Part shown: positions 15,427 to 24,217 of the stretch, piece after piece
How the letters are laid out: every line of letters starts with the position of its first letter
Numbering within the stretch: position 1 is the stretch's first letter
Assembly (NCBI GenBank): GCA_050955105.1
Contig: JBPBQZ010000004.1
Span: forward strand, 1-52,028
Source of the DNA: JBPBQZ01 sp050955105
GTDB taxonomy: Bacteria; Pseudomonadota; Gammaproteobacteria; Burkholderiales; Burkholderiaceae
Reading direction: 5' to 3'
Length of the DNA stretch: 52,028 nucleotides
Translations under genes and position numbers: made by a program
The notes under the pieces: model-generated
What the model was told of the DNA's origin: nothing
Seen by the model: only the letters and a program-made list of their open reading frames with translations
The model's database searches: none

Positions 15427-16620
15427 TCAGCCGACGATGCCGCGCTCCAGCAGCGATTCGATCGCGGCGGCGTCCCGACCCAGCGACGCGAGCACCGCAC
15501 GCGTATGTTCGCCCGGCAGCGGCGCCGCGCTGCGCAAGCGCGGCGGCGTGTCGGACATACGTAGCGGCGAGTCGATCTGGCGCACGGCGCCCCAGCGCGG
15601 ATGCGCGACTTCCGTCAGCGTGGCGCGATGCCGCACTTGCGGGTCGCGCAACATCTCGTCGACTTCGTTGACCGGTGCCACACACACATCGAGCGCCACG
15701 AATTGCTGTTCCCAGCTCGTCAGGTCGCGCGTTTTCAAGACAGCGGCAACTTGCTCGCGCGCGGCTATCTCTGCGGCATCGGCGGTGCGATCGTAGTGCT
15801 CGGCGCGACGGGCGTGGCGCGCCAGCTCTGGCAGGCCGATCGCTTCACAAAAATTCTTCCACAAGGGCGGCTCCGAACAGGCCACGCTCAGCAGGCGCCG
15901 GTCGCGCGTTTCGTAGATTGCATAGTACGGATAGGTGCCGGAAAATACGCCTTCGCCGCGCCGCGGTATCGTGTTGCCGCTCAATACGCCGCGCCAGTTC
16001 GGCGTGGCCGCCAGCAGCGCGATGGTCGCGTCCAGATATGAGATATCGATGTACTGCCCGACACCCGTGCGCTCGCGCGCAAACAACGCAAACATGATCG
16101 CCAGCGCGCCGTGCATGCTGGCGCCGCCGTAGTCGGCCACCAGGTTCAACGGAATCGCCGGCGCTTCGCCGCCCACCCGTCCCATCAACGCGAGCACGCC
16201 TGAGAACGCCAGAAAATTGAGATCGTGCGCAGGCCGCAGCCGATACGGGCCGCTCTGGCCAAAACCTGAGAGCGAGCAATACACCACGCGCGGATTGCTT
16301 GCGCGCACCGTCTCGTAATCAGCGCCGAGCCGCGCGGTGACGCCGGGCCGGAAGCCTTCGATGATGACGTCGGCAGTGGCCGCCAATTCGGCGAACACCG
16401 CGCGCGCTTCGGCTGCTTTCAGATCCAGCGCGATCGAGCGCTTATTGCGGTTGGTGTGCGCATGCGCTGCCTTGCGCGCTGCCGCGTCGCTGAGCGGCGC
16501 GCCGCCCGGCGTGTCGATTTTCAAGACATCGGCGCCCATGTCGGCCAGCAACATGCCAGGCAGCTCCGCTGGCGACACGCGCCCCAGCTCCAGCACCTTG
16601 ATGCCTTCGAGCGCCATCAT
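15427..16620 (-). CDS. CaiB/BaiF family (class III) CoA-transferase, second of a pair
   Basis: A 397-residue formyl-CoA-transferase-like enzyme. Family marks: LEGIKVLELGRVSPAELPGMLLADMGADVLKID (residues about 3-35), NRNKRSIALDLK (57-68), VIIEGFRPGVTARLG with the catalytic-region context, and YCSLSGFGQSGPY. The nucleophilic Asp is expected in the HDLNFLAFSG segment (about residue 162). Class III enzymes move CoA between carboxylic acids. Its ATG overlaps the stop of the preceding CoA-transferase gene by four bases (ATGA), so the two proteins are made together and may form a heteromer. Acid substrate unknown. Confidence 0.92.
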   Translation of the reverse strand: MMALEGIKVLELGRVSPAELPGMLLADMGADVLKIDTPGGAPLSDAAARKAAHAHTNRNKRSIALDLKAAEARAVFAELAATADVIIEGFRPGVTARLGADYETVRASNPRVVYCSLSGFGQSGPYRLRPAHDLNFLAFSGVLALMGRVGGEAPAIPLNLVADYGGASMHGALAIMFALFARERTGVGQYIDISYLDATIALLAATPNWRGVLSGNTIPRRGEGVFSGTYPYYAIYETRDRRLLSVACSEPPLWKNFCEAIGLPELARHARRAEHYDRTADAAEIAAREQVAAVLKTRDLTSWEQQFVALDVCVAPVNEVDEMLRDPQVRHRATLTEVAHPRWGAVRQIDSPLRMSDTPPRLRSAAPLPGEHTRAVLASLGRDAAAIESLLERGIVG

Positions 16621-17885
16621 CGCTTGTCGGCCTCGTCGCCGCTAGCGGCGCCGGCTGCACCCGACGCCAGCAGCGCGCTGATCCGACTCTCCGAGAAGCC
16701 GTGCTCACGCAACACCGCGACCGTGTTCTCGCCCAGCCGCGGCGGCACTTCGGCAACCGGCCGCCAGGCATCGAAAGACACCGGGTTGCTGGCGAAAACC
16801 AAGGTGCCCATCGCCGCGTCGTGCACTTTCTGAAAATGCCCGACCGCTTGCAAATGCGGATCCTTTTGCAGGTCATCGAGTCGATTCATCACCGCTGCCG
16901 GAATATCGAGCTGGCTACACAGGTCCAGCCAGTCGGCGGTCTTGCGCGTGGCGATGTGGCCGCCGAGACGTTCGTAGAGCGCATCGATGTTTTGCGTGCG
17001 CAGCGAAATATTCGCGAAGCGTGCGTCCGACAGTGCTTCGGCATCGCCGACCAGCGTGAGGAACGAACGCCACTGCTCGTCGCTGTACGGCATGATGCAA
17101 AGAAAGCCGTCGAGCGTGGGATAGGGACGCCGATGCGGCATGAGCGCGCGCACATAGCCGATGCGATCCAGCGGCGGCTCGAACGAGCCACCATACAAGT
17201 GTTCGACCAGGCCGAAGGTGACGACGGTCTCGAACATCGGCATCTCGATAACTACGCCGCGGCCGGTGCGACCGCGTTTGAGCAACGCTGCGAGCACAGC
17301 CTGCACGGCCACCAGCGAGCCGACTTTGTCCGCCACAGTGGTGGGCAAGTAGCGCGGCGTACCGCTTTGCATTTCCATCAAGGCCGCCATGCCGGACAAG
17401 CCCTGGATGACGTCGTCGTAGGCGGGCCGGCCGGCGTAAGGCCCGCGACTGGAAAAGCCGTGCAGGCCCGCATAGACCAAGCGCGGATTACGCGCGCACA
17501 GCGCGTCGGGGCCAAAGCCGAGGCGCTCGATTTTCTGCGGCCGCATATTGTGCAGAAACACGTCGGCGCCATCGATCAGTTCAAGCAATGCCTGGCGGCC
17601 ATCGGGGTGCTTGAGGTCGAGCGCGACGCTGCGCTTGTTGCGGTTTACGCCGAGGAACAGCGAGCCCATATTGGCTTCGGTAGACGGACCGATGCGCCGC
17701 GTACTGTCGCCGTCCAAGGCTTCGATCTTGATCACGTCCGCGCCGTATTCGCCCAGGAACTGGCTCGCGTAGGGGCCGAGCACGACGGTGCTGAGGTCGA
17801 TCACCCGAAAGCCCTCCAGCGGTCGGTCTTGGGCGGAGGGCAGTCCGGTTTCTGCAGTGGCGCGCGGCTCGAGGGATGCGTTCAT
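16617..17885 (-). CDS. CaiB/BaiF family (class III) CoA-transferase, first of a pair
   Basis: A 422-residue class III CoA-transferase. Visible blocks: LEGFRVIDLSTVVLGPYASQFLGEYGADVIKIE (about 23-56), NRNKRSVALDLKHPDGRQAL, VFLHNMRPQKIERLG, LVYAGLHGFSSRGPYAGRPAYDDVIQGLSG (catalytic Asp in the AYDDVIQG block). It is the first gene of the minus-strand run and is divergent from a LysR regulator across a 73-base gap with an AT-rich dyad. The second CoA-transferase starts inside its stop codon. The two share architecture but are far from identical, as in two-subunit enzymes such as succinyl-CoA:malate CoA-transferase; heteromer formation is inference. Confidence 0.92.
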   Translation of the reverse strand: MNASLEPRATAETGLPSAQDRPLEGFRVIDLSTVVLGPYASQFLGEYGADVIKIEALDGDSTRRIGPSTEANMGSLFLGVNRNKRSVALDLKHPDGRQALLELIDGADVFLHNMRPQKIERLGFGPDALCARNPRLVYAGLHGFSSRGPYAGRPAYDDVIQGLSGMAALMEMQSGTPRYLPTTVADKVGSLVAVQAVLAALLKRGRTGRGVVIEMPMFETVVTFGLVEHLYGGSFEPPLDRIGYVRALMPHRRPYPTLDGFLCIMPYSDEQWRSFLTLVGDAEALSDARFANISLRTQNIDALYERLGGHIATRKTADWLDLCSQLDIPAAVMNRLDDLQKDPHLQAVGHFQKVHDAAMGTLVFASNPVSFDAWRPVAEVPPRLGENTVAVLREHGFSESRISALLASGAAGAASGDEADKR

Positions 17886-17922
17886 GTCGCGATCTTATGA
17901 AACGACCCGCGGCAGGTATAGT

Positions 17923-17939
17923 ATTAAATATGTCTTAAT
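17923..17939. promoter_or_regulatory. AT-rich dyad, candidate LysR box
   Basis: Inverted arms ATTAA and TTAAT separated by seven bases, containing a T-N11-A pattern (T 17925, A 17937), in the gap between the LysR gene and the CoA-transferase pair. Position and pattern fit a LysR-type binding site controlling both sides. Confidence 0.5.
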
Positions 17940-17958
17940 CGATAGCTTTTATATATAA

Positions 17959-18858
17959 ATGGAACTGCGTCAACTCCGTCACTTTCTCGCGCTCGCCGAG
18001 ACGCTGAACTTCGGCCAGGCAGCCGAGCGCATGCACATCGCTCAACCGCCGCTGTCGGTGTCGATTCGCAAGCTGGAAGAAGAAATGGGCGTGAAGTTAT
18101 TCGACCGCGATACGCGCAAGGTCACGCTCACCGAAGCCGGCCGCGTGGCCCTTGAACATGCGCGCCGGGCGCTCGATCACGTTGACGAAACGGTCAGGGC
18201 GGCCCGCTCGGTGGCCGCGGGTGAATCGGGACGGCTGCGCGTTGCCTTCGTCGGCGGCGCCACCTTTCGCTTGTTCCCGCAAGCGCTGCCGCTGTTTCGC
18301 CAGCGCTTTCCGAAGGTTGAATTGGAGCTGCACGAGTCGACCAGCATGCAGGTGCTGCAAAGCGTGCTGGAAGGCAGTATCGACATCGGCATTTTGCGTT
18401 CACCGCTGGCGGTTGCATCGGCATGCCTATTGATTCCGGTCGAGCACGACGAACTCGTGGCAATCCTGCCGCCCGGCCATGCGCTGCGTCGCAGGAAAAG
18501 CCTGAAGCTGAGTGATCTCAGCGCCGACCCCTTCGTCATGTATTCGCACACGCAGGCGCCGTCGATGCATGCAGTAGTAACGCTTGCCTGCCAGCGCGCG
18601 GGCTTTTCGCCGATCATCGCGCAGGAGGCGGTACAGATTCAAACCATTGTCAGCCTCGTGCTCAGCGGCCTGGGCGTGGCGCTGGTGCCTTCTGCGTGCA
18701 AAACGCTGGTTCCGGAAAACGCCACGCTTTTGCGCATTGCCGATCATCGTTCGGCAATTAAGGTGGGCTTGATCGCGGCGGTGCAGAAGACCGCCGACAG
18801 TTCGTTGCTGTCGAATTTCATTGCTTCGCTCAATCCGCAATACCGGCGCACGGCTTAA
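17959..18858 (+). CDS. LysR-family transcriptional regulator
   Basis: A 299-residue LysR regulator. The N-terminal winged helix-turn-helix is canonical: MELRQLRHFLALAETLNFGQAAERMHIAQPPLSVSIRKLEEE (residues 1-42), then LFDRDTRKVTLTEAG. The C-terminal part is a periplasmic-binding-protein-like effector domain. It resembles the CatR/BenM/CbbR-like subgroup that answers to aromatic or organic acids, from the QPPLS-type recognition helix. It is divergent from two CoA-transferases and is followed by a solute-binding protein gene 118 bases on, so it probably controls uptake and CoA activation of one substrate. Confidence 0.94.
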   Translation: MELRQLRHFLALAETLNFGQAAERMHIAQPPLSVSIRKLEEEMGVKLFDRDTRKVTLTEAGRVALEHARRALDHVDETVRAARSVAAGESGRLRVAFVGGATFRLFPQALPLFRQRFPKVELELHESTSMQVLQSVLEGSIDIGILRSPLAVASACLLIPVEHDELVAILPPGHALRRRKSLKLSDLSADPFVMYSHTQAPSMHAVVTLACQRAGFSPIIAQEAVQIQTIVSLVLSGLGVALVPSACKTLVPENATLLRIADHRSAIKVGLIAAVQKTADSSLLSNFIASLNPQYRRTA

Positions 18859-18976
18859 GCGTCTGCCAGGGCAGGTGATATCCAGGAAGTATCACTGAGA
18901 GTAATTTAAATATTGGACGCCCCATCTACGCCGTCTCTATATTGCCCGGGTTAATCGCGGACTCGGGGACAAGCAG

Positions 18977-20311
18977 GTGGAAATCAAGCGCTACACAGAA
19001 CAATTCGCTCCATGTGCGGCGGCAGCGTCGATGGCAAAGACACGTCGCGCGGCTCATAGATTCGCCACGGCGAAATCGGCTCTCGGCAATCGGCTGACTG
19101 CCACGTTGACCACCGGCGCGATCGCCGCGCTGTGCGCGACCACGGGGCTACCGACCATAAGCCAAGCGGCGGATACCTCACCTATTCCGGTCGGTCTGGT
19201 GCTGGCCAAACAAGGCAACTTCGCGGAACTCGGCGAAGACGGCGCCCATGGCGCGATGCTGGCGCTGAAAGATGCCGGCGGCAGTGTTTTGGGACGCCCC
19301 GTCAAGCTGATCTGGGCTGACGAAGCCAGCCCGCAGGCGGCTCAGCAAAACATGTCGCGGCTGATCGAAGAAGACAAGATCGTCGCAGTGGTCGGCGGCA
19401 CCAACAGCGCCACGGCGCTGGCGATCTCGGCGTTGGCCAAGCGCGCCAAAGTGCCGACCATCGTGGTCTCCGCGGCGTCGCAAAATCTCACCGGCAAGGA
19501 ATGCAATCGCTACACCTTCCGTTCCCAGGTGACAGTGCCGGTGGCCGCGCGAGCGCTGGCGCCCTCGTTGTTGCTCAAGGGCAAACGCTGGTATTTCGTG
19601 GCGGCGAACTATGCGTTCGGCCAGGAGGTATATGACGCAATGAAAGCGCCGCTGCTGCAAGCCGGCGGCACTGAAGTCGGCGTTGATCGGCCACCCTTGG
19701 GCACCAGCGATTTCAGCAGCTTCATCTTGAAAATACGGCAGGCCAACCCCGACGTGATCGTCTCGGGCGTGGTCGGCAACGACTTCAACAACCTGGCGAA
19801 GCAGTATGCGCAATACGGTATGCAGAAGCGCTCGCTGTTGGCAGGGCCGGTGATTTTCGACTCGGCGGTCTGGACGCTGGGTGCCGATTCCGCTACCGGC
19901 CTGTACGGCAAGAACTGGTATTACGCCGATCCGCAGAATCCGCCGGAAGAGGTGCGCATGGTGAAGGAATGGACCGCCCAATACGGTCGGCCACCCTCCG
20001 ACGTCGCTTGGGAAGGCTGGATGTCGATGCGCATGTTGTTGCTGGCGATTGGCCAGGCCAAAACCACCGACGGTCCGGCCATCGTCAAAGCGCTTGAAAC
20101 GATCAAGGTGAGCGGCGGCGCACTCCCCGCTTACTATCGCAGCTGGGATCACCAGTTTATTCATCAGATTCTGGTGGTCGAAGCAGGCGCGCCTAAGCGA
20201 GATAAATGGGAGCGGCTGACGATCGAAAAGCGCGTGCCCGAAAATGTCGCTGGCATCGACGCGCTATATGGGACGCCTGAGCAGATCGGCTGCAAGATGG
20301 ACGAATATTAA
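18977..20311 (+). CDS. Periplasmic solute-binding protein, branched-chain amino acid (LivJ) type, second copy
   Basis: About 444 residues when started at GTG 18977; ATG 19031 (MAKTRRAAHR) is a credible shorter start, and ribosome-site evidence does not decide. The N-terminus has a long basic region followed by a hydrophobic segment (LTTGAIAALCATTGLPTISQAAD), a probable Sec signal. The mature part begins IPVGLVLAKQGNFAELGEDGAHGAMLALKDAGG and keeps the type-1 binding-protein fold. It is only distantly similar to the other binding protein at 14.1-15.3 kb. Like that one, it has no importer genes nearby. Downstream of LysR on the same strand, it likely belongs to the same regulon. Confidence 0.9.
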   Translation: MEIKRYTEQFAPCAAAASMAKTRRAAHRFATAKSALGNRLTATLTTGAIAALCATTGLPTISQAADTSPIPVGLVLAKQGNFAELGEDGAHGAMLALKDAGGSVLGRPVKLIWADEASPQAAQQNMSRLIEEDKIVAVVGGTNSATALAISALAKRAKVPTIVVSAASQNLTGKECNRYTFRSQVTVPVAARALAPSLLLKGKRWYFVAANYAFGQEVYDAMKAPLLQAGGTEVGVDRPPLGTSDFSSFILKIRQANPDVIVSGVVGNDFNNLAKQYAQYGMQKRSLLAGPVIFDSAVWTLGADSATGLYGKNWYYADPQNPPEEVRMVKEWTAQYGRPPSDVAWEGWMSMRMLLLAIGQAKTTDGPAIVKALETIKVSGGALPAYYRSWDHQFIHQILVVEAGAPKRDKWERLTIEKRVPENVAGIDALYGTPEQIGCKMDEY

Positions 20312-20320
20312 GCAGGCATG

Positions 20321-21520
20321 TCAGCGCCGCGGTGCACGATCGACATCGGCCGTGTGACGTACCGCGCGCGTGACGCCCAATCGGGCGGCGCCGCCGGTCG
20401 ACCTGACGCCGGCGCCAGCGCCGACCGCGGCAGGCGTCGGCCGCGAATCGGTGCGTGGCCGGCTCTTCCAGCGATTTGCCGCATAGGCGACGACCACGAT
20501 CGAGGCGATCGACAGCGCGTCGACGCCCAGCCGCAAGGCCCAATTCGCGTGACCCAGTTGCGTGAGGGCGGCGTCCGCCAGCAGCGACACCACCGCGCCC
20601 GCGACGAAACAGGGAATCCCTTGCCGGCCGACCGCGGTGACGTACGGCAGCCAGCGTGCGACGCGCATCACCCAACCCAGCCGCACGCACTGCGCCATCA
20701 CCCACATCACGGCAAGAAAATTCGCCACGCGCCAAACCGACAGGTTCTGCTTTTCGAACCCCGGTAGCGGCGCGATCTGCACGAACAGCACGGCGATCGC
20801 GAAACCGCTCGCCGCGAGCAGCGCCAAGCCGGTGAGTGCGCGGCCTGCGCGCGACGTTTGGAATGCCAGGGTGGCTGGTTTCAGCCGACAGACGGCGCCG
20901 AGCACGAACATCAACTGCCAGGCGAACGGATTGAACGACCATCCTTCCGGATAAACGCCAGGCAAGAAGCCTCCCAGCACAGGCGCCACCAGCCACATCG
21001 CCACGCTCGCCGTCAGCACCAGCCCGACGCGGCGCTGGATCTGCGGCACCACCAGCGGTGCGCACAGCGCGTACATGGCGTACATCGGCAATACCGCCGC
21101 GAGATAGGGCTGACGACGGAATATCAACACATCGAGGATGAAATCGAAGGGTCGGCGCGCGAAGGTGACGGCGTCGGTATCGGACACTGCCGGCGTGGCG
21201 GCGCCAAGCCGCTGCAGCAGCCAGCCCAGACACACCATGAGCAGCGCCGTGATCAGGAAGGCGCGATAGATTTCCCACGAACGCTTGAAGAAGCGTGCTC
21301 GCGCGGCGGCCGCGCCGCGGCGACTGTCGACCGCGACGAATGCCGCCGCGCTGGCGTAGCCGCCGAGGAACACGAACACCTCGGCGGCGTCGCACAGCGC
21401 ATAACTATGCAGCGTAAAACGCGAGATCAGGCTTTCGGGAATGTGATCGAGCGCGATCGCCAGCAGGGCGAGCCCACGCAGGAAATCGACTTCGAGGGAG
21501 CGTTTGCTTTGAGTCACCAT
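20321..21520 (-). CDS. OpgC-family integral membrane protein
   Basis: A 399-residue protein with roughly ten hydrophobic segments. It begins with the OpgC signature RSLEVDFLRGLALLAIALDHIPES (residues about 7-30) and contains AAEVFVFLGGYASA, both typical of OpgC-type acyltransferase-3-like proteins. The family founder succinylates osmoregulated periplasmic glucans in the inner membrane; homologues modify other envelope glycans. The C-terminal tail after the last helix is Pro/Arg/Ala-rich and probably disordered. It is convergent with the solute-binding gene, and no glucan synthase genes (opgG/opgH) are present, so the acceptor is unknown. Confidence 0.85.
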   Translation of the reverse strand: MVTQSKRSLEVDFLRGLALLAIALDHIPESLISRFTLHSYALCDAAEVFVFLGGYASAAAFVAVDSRRGAAAARARFFKRSWEIYRAFLITALLMVCLGWLLQRLGAATPAVSDTDAVTFARRPFDFILDVLIFRRQPYLAAVLPMYAMYALCAPLVVPQIQRRVGLVLTASVAMWLVAPVLGGFLPGVYPEGWSFNPFAWQLMFVLGAVCRLKPATLAFQTSRAGRALTGLALLAASGFAIAVLFVQIAPLPGFEKQNLSVWRVANFLAVMWVMAQCVRLGWVMRVARWLPYVTAVGRQGIPCFVAGAVVSLLADAALTQLGHANWALRLGVDALSIASIVVVAYAANRWKSRPRTDSRPTPAAVGAGAGVRSTGGAARLGVTRAVRHTADVDRAPRR

Positions 21521-21794
21521 GACGGAGCACCGGTGCTGGCGAACGGCCGATAGGGCGGGAGAACGGTAGGGGAAGCGACCAATATCACCACCTTAAAAAG
21601 CACTGGCGACCCCGTCAAGCCAATAGGCCTTGTCGAAATATAACGATACAAATTTGCAACGTGGTAATTGCCTCGTAAGCAAAGCTCGGGATTTGCTGTA
21701 AGGGTCTGTGCCGGCAAGGGTTTAACCTAGATTTACGGCCAATTTGGCAAGCGCTACCTTGCTCTCAACCAGAGCCGCGACGCGGAGTTCAATC

Positions 21795-21989
21795 ATGAAT
21801 ATGAACGTTCATTTGACCAATGGCGACGTGGTCGTTGCCTTCGCCATCGCCCTCCTCGGCTCGCTATTGCTGGCAAACCGACTGCGAAATCTCACGGTGT
21901 TTCGACTGATCCTCAGCGCCGTGGTCGCCAATGTGATCGGCATCGCCGCCATCCTCGGTGTGGAAATGCTGCCCGCATTGCTGACGTAA
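21795..21989 (+). CDS. Small membrane protein (64 aa)
   Basis: ATG 21795 has GGAG nine bases upstream. After a polar start (MNMNVHLTNGD) there are two hydrophobic stretches, VVVAFAIALLGSLLLAN (about 12-28) and FRLILSAVVANVIGIAAILGV (about 36-56), joined by a basic loop, so it is probably a two-helix inner-membrane protein. I do not recognise a family. It stands alone between the OpgC gene and a tiny lipoprotein gene. Confidence 0.6.
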   Translation: MNMNVHLTNGDVVVAFAIALLGSLLLANRLRNLTVFRLILSAVVANVIGIAAILGVEMLPALLT

Positions 21990-22027
21990 GGCCAGGTCGA
22001 CCCGCGCAGGCGGCCCGGGCAGGCCGC

Positions 22028-22159
22028 TTAGCGGTAGTAGGCGCCATATGGCGCGTAGTAGTAGCCGCCATAGTACGGGCGCGCTGGCACGACCACGCAG
22101 CCGGCCAAGGCTATCGCAGGCGCCAGGATCAATACTGCTCTGACAATCGCTTTTTTCAC
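22028..22159 (-). CDS. Tiny Tyr-rich lipoprotein (43 aa)
   Basis: A GTG start at 22159 with AGGAG seven bases upstream gives 43 residues: a basic N-terminus (MKKAIVRA), a hydrophobic core and a lipobox LAGC at about residues 18-21, then a mature part of only some 22 residues dominated by Tyr, Gly and Pro (RPYYGGYYYAPYGAYYR). It would be lipid-anchored after cleavage at the Cys. The residue after Cys is Val, not Asp, so outer-membrane sorting is expected. Similar short lipoproteins with Tyr/Gly tails occur in Burkholderiales without known function. Confidence 0.75.
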   Translation of the reverse strand: MKKAIVRAVLILAPAIALAGCVVVPARPYYGGYYYAPYGAYYR

Positions 22160-22447
22160 GAGATTCTCCTAATGACTACCGAGCGGCGCCGCCGGCCGCG
22201 AATGCCGCGGCGCCAGTTGTGCCTAAGGTAATCCTCAACGCAGTGGGATGCGGTTTCCGCAAGGTAACGATTGGTTCTGGCCGTTACATTGGCTAGTGAC
22301 GGCCTATGCGGCACGCTTCGCGCCTTGAATCGGCGCGGGTGACAAGCTGAAGCTGGCCGAACGGCCGAGGCCGCGGGCAGCAGGGGGCGGGTATACTGGC
22401 GTTCCTTCGTTGCCGCGACGCCTCCGCGCCGTCACCCGCCTCTTCGC

Positions 22448-23947
22448 ATGCTCGCCTCATTCTTCCGCGCCGCCCCCGATACCACGCGCCGCCATACGCA
22501 GCGACTCTGGCGGGAATATGGCATTTTCTGGATCGGTGCCGTGCTAGTCGGCCTGGCGGCGGTGTTTTACGCGCGCCTTATCGACATCGGCTACGACCGC
22601 TTCGAGAGCGCACGCCTCGCCCATCGTTGGCTGCCGCTGATCGTGACGCCGCTGGCGAGCGCACTGACGGTCTGGCTGACCAACAAGTTTTTCCGCGGCG
22701 CCGAAGGCAGTGGCATTCCGCAAGTCATCGCCATGCTGCACCACGATTCCTCTCGCCTGGCGCGTTCGCTGCTGTCGCTCAAGGTGGTGGCCGGCAAGGT
22801 GTTTCTTTCGTTCATCGCCATTCTGGGCGGCCTGACCATCGGCCGCGAAGGGCCGACCACGCAGTTGGGCGCCGCGTTGATGGTCAATATGCGGCGCTTT
22901 TATCCGCGCTCGAACGCAGCCATCGAACGGCAACTGGCGCTGGCCGGCGCCGCCGCCGGGCTTTCCGCGGCGTTCAACACGCCGCTGGCCGGCATCGTTT
23001 TCGCCATTGAAGAACTCACGCGCAGCTTCGAGCAACGTGCGAGCGGCGTGCTGATTACCGCGATCATTTTTGCGGGCATCGTCGCACTGGCACTCAACGG
23101 CAACTACACCTATTTCGGCACCATCGATATCGGCGCGCATTTCCCGAACCTGTTGGCGGTGGCGGTGGTGGTGACAGCCCTGGTGTGTGGCGTGGCCGGC
23201 GGCTGCTTCTGCTGGCTATTGCTGAATACGCAGCGCTGGCTGCCGGCACCCGTGATGGCGCTGCGGCTGCGTCAGCCGGTGGTTTTCGCGGCGGCATGCG
23301 GACTGGTGGTGGCCGTGATCGGCGTGGCGATGGGCGGCAGCACCTTTGGCAGCGGTTACGCGCAAGCGCGCGGGCTGCTCGAAGGCCAGGAGCAGATGAG
23401 CATGCTCTATCCGCTGGCCAAGTTCGCCTCGACCATCGGTTCTTATATTCCAGGCATTCCGGGCGGTATTTTCGCGCCGTCGCTGTCGATCGGCGCGGGC
23501 ATCGGCAACGTCATGCACGCGATTTTCGCGAATATGTCGTTGCCCATGTTGATCGCGCTGGCGATGGTCGGCTATCTGGCCGCCGTGACGCAGGCACCGA
23601 TCACGTCTTTTGTCATCGTCATGGAAATGATAAACGGCCACGCGCTGGTGATTTCGCTGATGGCCACCGCGCTGGTGGCGAGCCGCGTGTCGCGGATATT
23701 CGCGCCGCCGCTCTACGAAACGCTGTCGGCACGGTATATCGGTCATGCGGCGGCCGTGCAGAACGTGGTTGCAGCGGATGATGGCGAGGGGCCGGCGCGT
23801 GACACTGACGCTGACACTCGCACCGACGCCGACACTCGCACCGACGCCGACGCCGACGCCGAAACTGAAACCCGCGTCAGCACCCGCGCCGACGCAGCGT
23901 CTGCCGCCGCTTCCGAACCGCCGCCTTCGCCCAACTCGCCGCCTTGA
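22448..23947 (+). CDS. CLC-family chloride channel / H+-Cl- antiporter
   Basis: A 499-residue membrane protein with the three CLC selectivity signatures: GSGIP (residues 87-91), GREGP with the gating Glu (132-136, Glu 134) and PGGIFAPSL in the second half. Keeping the external gating Glu fits a coupled antiporter or gated channel. The membrane part ends at about residue 430. A hydrophilic tail follows, made of repeats of Asp, Ala, Thr and Arg (two copies of an ADTRTD unit, then ADADAD), then Ala/Ser and Pro; it is not a CBS domain and looks disordered. It is convergent with minE, the two stops being four bases apart. Confidence 0.95.
   Translation: MLASFFRAAPDTTRRHTQRLWREYGIFWIGAVLVGLAAVFYARLIDIGYDRFESARLAHRWLPLIVTPLASALTVWLTNKFFRGAEGSGIPQVIAMLHHDSSRLARSLLSLKVVAGKVFLSFIAILGGLTIGREGPTTQLGAALMVNMRRFYPRSNAAIERQLALAGAAAGLSAAFNTPLAGIVFAIEELTRSFEQRASGVLITAIIFAGIVALALNGNYTYFGTIDIGAHFPNLLAVAVVVTALVCGVAGGCFCWLLLNTQRWLPAPVMALRLRQPVVFAAACGLVVAVIGVAMGGSTFGSGYAQARGLLEGQEQMSMLYPLAKFASTIGSYIPGIPGGIFAPSLSIGAGIGNVMHAIFANMSLPMLIALAMVGYLAAVTQAPITSFVIVMEMINGHALVISLMATALVASRVSRIFAPPLYETLSARYIGHAAAVQNVVAADDGEGPARDTDADTRTDADTRTDADADAETETRVSTRADAASAAASEPPPSPNSPP
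23810..23860 (+). repeat. Short tandem repeat inside the CLC tail
   Basis: Two adjacent 18-base units (23810-23827 and 23828-23845), identical except for one T/C, followed by GCCGAC hexamers to 23860. They encode the ADTRTD and ADAD repeats of the CLC tail. Units are a multiple of three, so copy-number change keeps the frame. Confidence 0.85.
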
Positions 23948-23951
23948 AAAC

Positions 23952-24206
23952 TCAGGCCTGCGGAATCTCGATCTTGACTTCGAGCACTTCGAAATCGTCC
24001 TGCCGCTCCAGCGTTACCTTGATGTCTTCGTCGGAAATCTTCACATATTTCGAGATAACGGCGACCAGCTCGCGCTGCAGTGCCGGCAGATAGTCGGCGC
24101 TTTCGCGGCTACTGCCGCGCTCGTGGGCGATGATCAGTTGCAGGCGTTCCTTGGCAACCGAGGCGGTCTTTTTCTTTTCACCAAGCAGAAAGGAAATAAT
24201 CGACAT
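23952..24206 (-). CDS. minE: Cell division topological specificity factor MinE
   Basis: An 84-residue MinE. The N-terminal membrane-targeting/MinD-contact region (MSIISFLLGEKKKTASVAKERLQLIIAHER, residues 1-30) and the C-terminal dimerisation domain (LPALQRELVAVISKYVKISDEDIKV) are both standard. MinE stimulates MinD ATPase and drives pole-to-pole oscillation so that MinCD blocks division except at mid-cell. It is the last gene of the minCDE operon, 11 bases after minD. Confidence 0.98.
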   Translation of the reverse strand: MSIISFLLGEKKKTASVAKERLQLIIAHERGSSRESADYLPALQRELVAVISKYVKISDEDIKVTLERQDDFEVLEVKIEIPQA

Positions 24207-24217
24207 CTGGCCTCCTC

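Noticed and set aside
15303..15500. Upstream in-frame extension of the first solute-binding protein
   Set aside because: ATG 15302 has AAGGAG and begins a proper signal peptide; the extension overlaps the CoA-transferase end and looks non-coding.
16701..17900. Long plus-strand frame opposite the first CoA-transferase
   Set aside because: Shadow of the CaiB/BaiF gene; His/Arg/Gln-rich translation without any motif.
20193..21395. Second long minus-strand frame over the OpgC-like gene
   Set aside because: Arg-rich translation in another frame of the same DNA; the frame with membrane helices and the DFLRGLALLAIALDH motif is the real one.
23802..23860. Tandem repeats considered as a CRISPR-like array
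   Set aside because: Units are adjacent 18-base coding repeats without spacers, inside the CLC reading frame.
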